Source: Splendidivirga corallicola
Lineage (GTDB): Bacteria; Bacteroidota; Bacteroidia; Cytophagales; Cyclobacteriaceae
Assembly (NCBI GenBank): GCA_030442035.1
Contig: JAUJEA010000004.1
Coordinates: 558,001 to 622,000, forward strand
Length of the DNA stretch: 64,000 bases
Direction: 5' to 3'
A program made the translations under genes and the position numbers. Below the pieces are notes generated by a model. It had not been told where the DNA came from and made no database searches. It was given only the letters and a program-made list of their open reading frames with translations. This document shows positions 34,352 through 41,613 of the stretch, one piece after another; positions within the stretch are counted from its first letter, which is position 1, and each line of letters opens with the position of its first letter.

Positions 34352-35362
34352 CTAAGAAAGACCTTTATTCTCATTTTGTTTTACAAAAGCATAAGCGCCA
34401 CTGCTTAACCCTAATAAGATAAAGATGTCCGAATCGAATGATGGTAGTTTTAAACTTTGGAGTACAATAAGAATGTAGTAAATACCAAAACCTAAATTAA
34501 AAATAAATGCCTGAAGACGGTGAATCGAGATATTCCCTGAACTATCCTTTAGTATATCTTTAAACCAACCTTCACTTTCATTATCTTGAATTCTTTTCTT
34601 AATGTCATCCTTAGCAATATCAGATTTATCTATAGCAAAGGACAATCCCAAAGTGGTTCCGGTTATTCCTAATAAGATCCAGGCCGTTTCATTGATTGAA
34701 AAATCGTTCGTCATTATGAAAACATATGCAATTGTACTGGCTACAATTGTTGACCACCAAAAAATTTGTGTCCGTGAGAAACTGTATGGCGCTTTTTCCA
34801 CTTGGACATCTGGACTAGTTTCATCTCTAAGGCCTCCACTTAATACTAAGATTGATATGATTCCAACAATTGCAATGCTTACGAGTATAGCTACGATCTG
34901 ACGCCAACCGGCATTGTTAAGAAGAGGGGTCAATTTAGTTACTTCATTTATAATTGCATCATCGGGTAATTCAATTGTTAAATAGACTTGTCGTAAGTCT
35001 TTAAGATTTCGAATTTCTTCTAGTTTTTCGGTGGAAATATCCGATTTTTTAATTTTATACAGTAATAGATCACTGTCATAAGTTATGTTATCTTTTGTTA
35101 TCGATTTTGAAAATCTCCTTGGAGTTATTTCTGCTAAAGATATGTCATTTATAGCGATGTCAATATTACTAAGATCCCATTCTTCCTTCTCTATAGTTTC
35201 GTAAATTCCTTTATAATATAAAATCAGGGAATCTTTGTCGTTGATGAAATCGTCTCCGGCAAAATCTGCGATAAACAATCGAACCGTATCCATTTTCTGC
35301 CCATTGGAGAAATGAACTAAAGCCAGAATAAATGTGAGTGAGATCAACAAAGTTCTTTTCAT
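34352..35362 (-). CDS. Membrane protein of unknown function with exported N-terminal domain
   Basis: A 336-residue protein. Residues 1-21 are a signal peptide. Residues about 22-150 are predicted extracytoplasmic (DTVRLFIADFAGDDFINDKDSLILYYKG and KLEEIRNLKDLRQVYLTIEL). A helix at 154-176 follows, then a cytosolic segment and SFSRTQIFWWSTIVASTIAYVFI, ETAWILLGITGTTLGLSFAIDKSD, SEGWFKDILKDSSGNISIHRLQAFIFNLGFGIYYILI and IFILLGLSSGAYAFVKQNENKG. The pairing of an SRTQ-W helix, a GWFKDIL-D-G-ISIHRLQ segment and a LLGLSSGAY helix recalls a widespread family of uncharacterised membrane proteins, but I cannot name a function. It lies next to the secreted metallo-hydrolase and may be its membrane partner (inference). 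Confidence 0.6.
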   Translation of the reverse strand: MKRTLLISLTFILALVHFSNGQKMDTVRLFIADFAGDDFINDKDSLILYYKGIYETIEKEEWDLSNIDIAINDISLAEITPRRFSKSITKDNITYDSDLLLYKIKKSDISTEKLEEIRNLKDLRQVYLTIELPDDAIINEVTKLTPLLNNAGWRQIVAILVSIAIVGIISILVLSGGLRDETSPDVQVEKAPYSFSRTQIFWWSTIVASTIAYVFIMTNDFSINETAWILLGITGTTLGLSFAIDKSDIAKDDIKKRIQDNESEGWFKDILKDSSGNISIHRLQAFIFNLGFGIYYILIVLQSLKLPSFDSDIFILLGLSSGAYAFVKQNENKGLS

Positions 35363-35837
35363 AGATCAAAAAAGATTTTGCTCAATATTTATGAATTATT
35401 ATAGAAGTCCAGTGATGTCGGTTTTAATAACCTTCGTATAAAACTGAATGAGAATTAAATCAATATCAATACCCAACCTTTGGTATTTTTGTCAATCAGC
35501 TAATAATTCAATGATGCCAGGAAGCAGGCTATACTTGATTTGAATTCCTCGTGGGAGAATTAAACACCTAAAAATAATCCTATAGATTATTTGAGAAAGG
35601 AGTTAAGAAACAAATAGGGCTGCAGAGGTGAGTTGAGATTTGCAAATGAATATAATAAGGTTTAGATAATAAAATATCAATCTTCTTTAGCACCTGGCAT
35701 CTGGAATATATTTTTAGGACCAGTGAGCTTGAGCACTTCTTAAGCTGGCATTTTTTTCCAATATTTTGATATATTGCCCTTATAAGCATTAACGTACATG
35801 CATGTGACAGCATTTTTTGATATTAAAAGGCCTTCTA
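35363..35837. other. Divergent intergenic region
   Basis: This 475-bp AT-rich gap lies between the membrane-protein gene (minus) and the antiporter gene (plus) and should hold both promoters. Open frames inside it lack coding character. No strong hairpin, tRNA or repeat was recognised. Confidence 0.45.
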
Positions 35838-37277
35838 ATGACGCAAGCTTCTGAAAAGAATGTCCCATTCATTCATTTATTGTTACCCATTATCTTTTTG
35901 ACCATACTGATCGTATATGGTCTTATTTTACAACCAAGACTTTTTAACCAACCGGCTTTTCCTTTGGAAATTGTTTTTCTTTTAGCCACGGTATTTTCCG
36001 CAGCTCATTTGTTGATCATTGGTTATAAATGGGAAGTAATTCAACACTCTATTGTAAAAAAGCTGGCAAAAGGATTTCCTGCCGTACTGATCTTATTCGC
36101 CATAGGGATCATCATTGGTACCTGGATTGTTAGTGGTACGATTCCTATGTTGATCTATTATGGTATTAAACTAGTTGATCCCAACTATATGTACATATTA
36201 GCCTTTATTGTGCCTATTATTTTTTCTACTTTAACCGGCACTTCCTGGGGATCAGTAGGTACTATTGGAGCGGTAATCATTGGTGTAGCAGCCTCAGTGA
36301 ATGCGCATATGGGGATAACAGCCGGAGCAATTGTGGGAGGTGCCTATTTTGGAGATAAAATGTCTCCGCTATCTGATACAACAAATCTTGCTTCTATGGC
36401 TGTGGAGATAGATTTGTACGATCATATCAGGTCCATGATGTATACCACCGTACCATCAGCCATCATAGCTGCCATCATTTACTTTGCACTTGGTTTTATG
36501 TATCCACCACAAAGTGGCGATCTGAATGGTTCACAAATTTCCGACACCCTGCAATCTATCGGATCCATATTCAATTTCAATATTTTTTTACTTATTCCAC
36601 CCATTATAGTACTATATGGATCTCTAAGGAAAATGGCGACATTACCCACCTTATTGACTTCGTCAATCATCTCCTGTATCCTGGCCCTGATATTTCAGGA
36701 CTTTGGAATAAAGGACATTATGGAAACACTGAAGAGTGGTTTTAATACCAATATGGCTACCAGCGCTACCGCGGAAATTCCGGAAAGGATTGAAATGTTA
36801 TTTAACAGAGGCGGGCTCTTTGAGCTGAATGAAGTGATTGTTTTTACCTTAATGGTGCTGACCTTTATTGGTACCATTGATGTAACCGACGCCATGCCAA
36901 GGATTGTGAATAAAGTTTTCGCTTTTACCAAGACAAGATCGGCGGTAATTCTTTCTTCTTTGGTATCGGCGGCTTTTACTAACTCCATCACTTCAAATCA
37001 AAGTGCTACCAGTTTCATTGTAGGAGATGCTTTTAAAAAGAGATATGATCAGTTTAAGATCTCCAGGCGTGTACTTTCAAGGTCAATCGAAGATTATGGG
37101 ACCATGATAGAGAGTATTGTTCCCTGGACTGCCACGGCATTATTTATGTCGACAACTTTGGGTGTGGCTTTCAGTGACTATTGGCACTGGCAATTACTTT
37201 CTTTAATTAACATTGTAGTCGCTCCGACACTGGCTATTTTAGGAATCGGTTGTTTCTACGAAAAGCAAAATAAGTAA
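35838..37277 (+). CDS. nhaC: NhaC-family Na+/H+ antiporter
   Basis: About 479 residues from the ATG at 35838; the frame is open 7 codons further upstream from a TTG, which I consider less likely. It is a polytopic inner-membrane protein with 10-12 helices. Family features are the glycine-rich re-entrant stretch FSTLTGTSWGSVGTIGAVIIGVA, AGAIVGGAYFGDKMSPLSDTTNLASM, and AAFTNSITSNQSATSFIVGDAFKKRYDQFKISRRVLSRSIEDYGTMIESIVPWTATALFM, all typical of NhaC/ArsB-type antiporters. Some family members exchange organic or amino acids (for example malate/lactate) instead of simple Na+/H+. The next gene, a PLP-dependent C-S lyase, starts 34 bp downstream on the same strand, so an amino-acid-linked role is possible. 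Confidence 0.88.
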   Translation: MTQASEKNVPFIHLLLPIIFLTILIVYGLILQPRLFNQPAFPLEIVFLLATVFSAAHLLIIGYKWEVIQHSIVKKLAKGFPAVLILFAIGIIIGTWIVSGTIPMLIYYGIKLVDPNYMYILAFIVPIIFSTLTGTSWGSVGTIGAVIIGVAASVNAHMGITAGAIVGGAYFGDKMSPLSDTTNLASMAVEIDLYDHIRSMMYTTVPSAIIAAIIYFALGFMYPPQSGDLNGSQISDTLQSIGSIFNFNIFLLIPPIIVLYGSLRKMATLPTLLTSSIISCILALIFQDFGIKDIMETLKSGFNTNMATSATAEIPERIEMLFNRGGLFELNEVIVFTLMVLTFIGTIDVTDAMPRIVNKVFAFTKTRSAVILSSLVSAAFTNSITSNQSATSFIVGDAFKKRYDQFKISRRVLSRSIEDYGTMIESIVPWTATALFMSTTLGVAFSDYWHWQLLSLINIVVAPTLAILGIGCFYEKQNK

Positions 37278-37311
37278 CAATATTTATTACTGATTATCAA
37301 TTGTTTAAATA

Positions 37312-38508
37312 ATGAATGATAAACTAAAACTAGAAACAATTCTGATGCATCTTGCAGAAGAAAGAGAAGCATATAAGGGAGCCGTTGTGCCACCTATTTT
37401 CCAGAATTCTCTGTTCACTTTCAAGGACTGGCAATCCATAGATGAGGCTTTTGAAGATAGGATCAATCAATTTATATACTCCAGAGGTAAAAACCCAACT
37501 GTAAAAATGGTTGAAGAGAAAATTGCTCATATGGCAGGTGGTGAAAGGGCGCAATTATTTCCTTCAGGCATGGCTGCCATTACGGCTTCCTGCTTACATT
37601 TCCTGGAGCCTCATGATCATGTTATTGCCGTTAAGAATCTATATGGTCCGGCAAACAATCTATTGAAGAATTACCTGGTCAAAAAGATGAATATTGAAAT
37701 CACTTTTGTTTCCGGGGAAAATATTCAGGATTTTGAAAATGCCATTCAGGAAAACACGAAGCTTATATACCTGGAAAGCCCTTCCACAGCTGTATTTACT
37801 TTGCAGGACATTCAGGCTGTAGCTGAACTGGCCAAACAAAGAAATATTAAGACGATGATTGACAATACCTGGGCCACACCCATTTTTCAAAAGCCCTTGG
37901 CCATGGGAATCGATCTGGAAGTCCACTCTTGCTCAAAATACCTGGGAGGACATAGCGACTTGGTAGGAGGAGTGGTCATTGGGAGGCAAGAAGACATAGA
38001 TGATATATTCCACCATGAATATGAATTACTTGGCGCCAAGACTGCTCCGATGGAAGCCTGGTTATTAATGCGAAGTCTTAGAACCCTACCCATGCGTATG
38101 GAAAAACATCAAAGCAATGCTTTAGCAGTAGCTCAATTTTTGGAAAGCCATCCTAAAATAGAGGTTGTTCATTACCCCGGACTGCCCGACTTTCCTCAAT
38201 ATACGCTGGGGCAAAAACAAATGAGTGGCTATACTGGTCTTATGGCCTTTAAGCTTAAAACCAACATGCTGGAAAAGATAAAAGCCTTTGTCAATAGCCT
38301 TAAGATCTTTCAGGTAGGTGTCAGCTGGGGTGGTCATGAAAGTTTGGTCTATGCCCCCGCAATAAGCTATTTAAAGGAGCTGGATGAAGAACAATTTAAA
38401 GGATTGGGAATTTCCCTTGGAGATATCCGGATCTCGGTGGGATTGGAACATAAGGATGATTTGATCAATGATTTGCGAAATGCTTTAGAGACAAGTTTTG
38501 AATTATGA
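37312..38508 (+). CDS. Cys/Met metabolism PLP-dependent enzyme (cystathionine/methionine lyase type)
   Basis: A 398-residue fold-type I PLP enzyme of the transsulfuration family, which cleaves or forms C-S bonds in cystathionine, cysteine, homocysteine or methionine. Motifs are FIYSRGKNPTVKMVEEKIAHMAGGERAQLFPSGMAAI (phosphate-binding loop), LIYLESPSTAVFTLQDI, TMIDNTWATPIFQKPLAMGIDLEVHSCSKYLGGHSDLVGG with the PLP Lys209 in SCSKY, and the C-terminal FQVGVSWGGHESLVYAPA and RISVGLEHKDDLINDL. Length is normal. Which lyase it is cannot be decided by eye: cystathionine gamma-synthase, beta-lyase and gamma-lyase differ in few residues. It probably shares an operon with the NhaC-type transporter. The stop codon sits at the edge of an inverted-repeat element. 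Confidence 0.88.
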   Translation: MNDKLKLETILMHLAEEREAYKGAVVPPIFQNSLFTFKDWQSIDEAFEDRINQFIYSRGKNPTVKMVEEKIAHMAGGERAQLFPSGMAAITASCLHFLEPHDHVIAVKNLYGPANNLLKNYLVKKMNIEITFVSGENIQDFENAIQENTKLIYLESPSTAVFTLQDIQAVAELAKQRNIKTMIDNTWATPIFQKPLAMGIDLEVHSCSKYLGGHSDLVGGVVIGRQEDIDDIFHHEYELLGAKTAPMEAWLLMRSLRTLPMRMEKHQSNALAVAQFLESHPKIEVVHYPGLPDFPQYTLGQKQMSGYTGLMAFKLKTNMLEKIKAFVNSLKIFQVGVSWGGHESLVYAPAISYLKELDEEQFKGLGISLGDIRISVGLEHKDDLINDLRNALETSFEL

Positions 38509-38725
38509 ATTATGAGTTAATGTACATAATTATAAATCTTCAATTACGAATTACGAGAAAGCAATTTTAAACCAATCGTAATTCGTAATTTTAAATTTGT
38601 AATAATGTATCTCTTATAAAAGTAGGGTGGTAACAGCTAGCCTTATCTGACTAATAATTAATGGTTTTAATAAGCGATCGTAATTCGTCATTTGAAATTT
38701 GTAATTAACTCAAAACTCATAATTC
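38507..38725. repeat. Nested inverted-repeat element after C-S lyase gene
   Basis: An outer pair, GAATTATGAGTT (38507-38518) and AACTCATAATTC (38714-38725), encloses an inner perfect 15-bp pair, AATTACGAATTACGA (38542-38556) and its complement (38576-38590). A third, imperfect copy of the inner motif lies at 38678-38691. The unit overlaps the lyase stop codon. It looks like a MITE-like element or an (AATTACG)n-type intergenic repeat; target-site duplications were not evident. Confidence 0.5.
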
Positions 38726-38836
38726 AATATACATCATCTTTAGGACTACCCGTTATTAGGGTATTTAAGGGTTAATTGAATCTTTATTGGAAATGAATTT
38801 TAGTGTTAACCTGACTTTGTAATTCCAAGATTGATC

Positions 38837-41086
38837 ATGAAACATAGCCACATTGTAAGCCCTCTTTTCCTTTTATTAGTTTTAATTTCATGTAAACCAT
38901 CCAATGAACTTATCATTGCCGACAGCGGTACTTCCTCTTATCAAATTGTGGTACCCGATCAGGCAGATAGTGTTGAACTTAAAGCGGGGGAGCAGCTTCA
39001 GGAATACCTGGAAAAAATAAGTGGCACTAAACTTCCTCTGATATCAGAGGGAGATTTTTCAAAAGGCAGATCAATTTGGATCGGTAATACGGAAAAGTTA
39101 GGACAAGTTTCAATAAATGAGCATGAGATATTGTTCAAAGCAGAGGGGAATGACCTATTTATAGCAGGAGGGAGTTCTAAGAGCACACTTTATGCGGTTT
39201 ATACTTTTCTCGAGAATGAGTTAGGTCTGAGATTCTATGCAGCAGATGCTGAGAAAGTACCTCAAATGTCTGTAATCGGAATTGACAAAGGATTAAATTA
39301 TCGTTACGAACCAGCAATCACGACCAGAACAGTGCATTCCAGATTATTCTATCAAAATCATGGATTTGCAGATAAAAGGAAAGCAACTTATGAAGCCTTT
39401 CCTAATTACGTTCCCGGTGCTAGGGTTCATACCTTCCATCGCTTTGTCCCGGAATCAGAATACTACAGCAATCACCCTGAATATTATGCTTTAAGAAATG
39501 GTAAAAGGATACCAACACAGCTTTGTCTGACCAATACCGAAGTTCTCCGGATAGTAAAAGATAAAGTGGCAGCACTTTTGGAGGAACATCCCGAAGCCAG
39601 TGTAATATCGGTAAGTCAGGATGACAATCAACAATATTGCCAATGTGAGTCATGTTCGAAAATCCATGAGCAGGAGGGATCTCCCTCCGGTTCTATGATC
39701 CAATTTGTGAACGAAGTAGCAGAAGCATTTCCTGAAAAAACAATTTCGACACTGGCTTATCAATATACCCGTTCGGCTCCTCAAAACCTGAAGCCAAGAG
39801 AGAACGTGCTGATCACCCTTTGCTCAATTGAATGTGATCGCAGTGCACCGATTTCCGAAAAGTGCACGGATTTTTCAGATGATCTCATTGCCTGGGGTAA
39901 AAAAACGGATAATATAAGGATATGGGATTATACCACACAATTCACAAATTTTTTAGCCCCTTTTCCTAATTTGAATACACTTCAACCTAATATACAATTG
40001 TTTAGGGATAATCATGCCAGATGGGTATTTGAGCAACACAGTCATCATCCCAGCGAACTTTTTGAACTTCGGACATACCTGACCAGCAAATTATTATGGA
40101 ACCCTGATCTGAATGTTGATTCCCTGATGCATGATTTTCTGACCGGATACTATGAAGAAGCGGGAGAATATATAAAAAAATATATTCATACCGTTCATAA
40201 TTCTTTGGAAGAGAACTCCGATTTCTTTTTGTTCTTGTATGGTGATCCGTCACAGGGTTTCGATTCTTTCCTGAATGCCGAACTACTGGCGCAATATGAT
40301 GCCTGGTATAATCAGGCAGAAGAGGTTGTGGCGAATAAACCTGAAGTGCTTGAAAGAGTGAAAAGAGCTCGAATGAGTGTCGATTACGCCATACTAGAAG
40401 CTTCCAGAAGGAGTTTATCAAAAACGTTCACCATGACAGAAACAAATGAGCAAGGAGAGCAGCAAGTCTCAAAATCGTTAACAGATCGAATTCAAAGATT
40501 TCATGAAACATGCAGAAAGTGGGATATCACGTTAATGAATGAAATGGGGTATAAAGTTGAGGAATATGTGGAGGCCTATGAAACAACGCTCGCAAGAAAT
40601 AAACAACCAAATCTCGCGGCAAGTAAAGCAGTTACTTTATTGGAAAAACCCAAAAAGTATGCAAATGAAGATCCTCAAGCCCTGACTGATGGTGCTTTGG
40701 GAGGGGCCAGTTTTTATGCAAATTGGCTTGGTTTTGAAGGAAACGACCTGGAGGCTGTGATAGACCTTGGTCAATTGATGCCTGTTAAAGAAGTATCCAG
40801 TGCCTTTCTGCAAGTAACTAATCACATTGTTTTCTTTCCAAAATCGGTTTCATATTATACTTCACAGGATGGCCAACACTATCAAAAGCTGGATATTTTA
40901 ACCAATGCCAAACCACTAAGTAAAGCCAGCAAGGTGAACGACATTCAGTACTTTGAAAGTAGATTTGAGCCAATCAATGCTCGCTACATTAAAATTAAAG
41001 CAGACAACATCGACAAAGCCCCGATCTGGCACCACGGAGCCGGATTGCCTGCCTGGATCTTTGTGGATGAAGTGATGGTAAGATGA
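38837..41086 (+). CDS. DUF4838-type glycoside hydrolase-like lipoprotein
   Basis: About 749 residues from the ATG at 38837; a TTG two codons upstream is less likely. Residues 1-20 are a signal peptide with lipobox LISC, so it is probably a surface lipoprotein. The N-terminal region (about 30-140) resembles the non-catalytic domain of alpha-glucuronidase or hexosaminidase (LKAGEQLQEYLEKISGTKLPLI, SIWIGNT, STLYAVYTFLENELGLRFYAADAEKVP). The central region fits DUF4838 (CLTNTEVLRIVKDKVAALL, VSQDDNQQYCQCESCSKIHEQEGSPSGSMIQFVNEVA, LITLCSIECDRSAP, WDYTTQFTNFLAPFPNLNTL). The C-terminal 150 residues look like a discoidin (F5/8 type C) carbohydrate-binding domain. It is expected to act on an uncharacterised glycan. 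It stands alone, distant from the susCD locus. Confidence 0.75.
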   Translation: MKHSHIVSPLFLLLVLISCKPSNELIIADSGTSSYQIVVPDQADSVELKAGEQLQEYLEKISGTKLPLISEGDFSKGRSIWIGNTEKLGQVSINEHEILFKAEGNDLFIAGGSSKSTLYAVYTFLENELGLRFYAADAEKVPQMSVIGIDKGLNYRYEPAITTRTVHSRLFYQNHGFADKRKATYEAFPNYVPGARVHTFHRFVPESEYYSNHPEYYALRNGKRIPTQLCLTNTEVLRIVKDKVAALLEEHPEASVISVSQDDNQQYCQCESCSKIHEQEGSPSGSMIQFVNEVAEAFPEKTISTLAYQYTRSAPQNLKPRENVLITLCSIECDRSAPISEKCTDFSDDLIAWGKKTDNIRIWDYTTQFTNFLAPFPNLNTLQPNIQLFRDNHARWVFEQHSHHPSELFELRTYLTSKLLWNPDLNVDSLMHDFLTGYYEEAGEYIKKYIHTVHNSLEENSDFFLFLYGDPSQGFDSFLNAELLAQYDAWYNQAEEVVANKPEVLERVKRARMSVDYAILEASRRSLSKTFTMTETNEQGEQQVSKSLTDRIQRFHETCRKWDITLMNEMGYKVEEYVEAYETTLARNKQPNLAASKAVTLLEKPKKYANEDPQALTDGALGGASFYANWLGFEGNDLEAVIDLGQLMPVKEVSSAFLQVTNHIVFFPKSVSYYTSQDGQHYQKLDILTNAKPLSKASKVNDIQYFESRFEPINARYIKIKADNIDKAPIWHHGAGLPAWIFVDEVMVR

Positions 41087-41240
41087 GTTAGATAGTTTTG
41101 AGTTATGTGTTAATGTTTGTTTCCGGCAAGGTAAACGAATTGAAGATACAGGACTTGATTATTTTTTGAGCAAGTATTGAAATATTGAGATAGATTCTTG
41201 CTTTTTAAGTACTTACATTTTATCTTCAATACATCGTATA

Positions 41241-41252
41241 ACAATATATTGT
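41241..41252. promoter_or_regulatory. Palindrome upstream of third PadR gene
   Basis: ACAATATATTGT is a perfect 12-bp palindrome, extended by further partial symmetry (ATAACAATATATTGTAT), 23 bp before the PadR start. It resembles in composition and position the palindrome before the PadR gene at 9628. Confidence 0.45.
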
Positions 41253-41274
41253 ATTAGAATATAATCCGAAGAAA

Positions 41275-41613
41275 GTGTACTCGTCGCAATTATTAAAAGG
41301 AACTTATCAAACCATTATATTGAAGCTATTGAGTGAACATGACCGGATGTATGGTTATGAAATCAGTCAGAAGGTAAAGGAATTGTCTAAGGGAGATATT
41401 CAATTACCCGAAGGATCACTTTACCCCATTCTGCATAAGATGCAAGAGGAAGGCTTGGTGCAAATGGAAAGGGTCTCAATTGGGAAACGGGTGCGAAGAT
41501 ACTATTCCATTACCAGGGCGGGGCATCAATCTTCCAAAGAAAAGTTACAGGAATTTGAAAATTTTGTCCGGACCATGAGGTTATTGCTTAGCCCGAAAAC
41601 AAGCATGTCATGA
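41275..41613 (+). CDS. PadR-family transcriptional regulator
   Basis: A 112-residue PadR repressor. The GTG start is chosen because it gives the full family N-terminus YSSQLLKGTYQTIILKLLSEHDRMYGYEISQKVKELS; the next ATG would cut helix 1. The recognition helix LPEGSLYPILHKMQEEGLVQME and the wing GKRVRRYYSITRAGHQ are textbook. It overlaps the following permease gene by 4 bp (ATGA), giving coupled translation. A palindrome lies just upstream. Confidence 0.93.
   Translation: MYSSQLLKGTYQTIILKLLSEHDRMYGYEISQKVKELSKGDIQLPEGSLYPILHKMQEEGLVQMERVSIGKRVRRYYSITRAGHQSSKEKLQEFENFVRTMRLLLSPKTSMS

Noticed and set aside
35580-35813. Minus-strand ORF of 77 codons between the unknown membrane protein and nhaC
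   Set aside because: Composition is rich in Cys, Ser and Leu without pattern, typical of a chance frame in AT-rich DNA.
38620-38640. AGGGTGGTAAC sequence resembling the T-box motif of T-box riboswitches
   Set aside because: Only the short motif fits. No stem I or specifier loop, no terminator/antiterminator, and T-boxes are rare in Bacteroidota.
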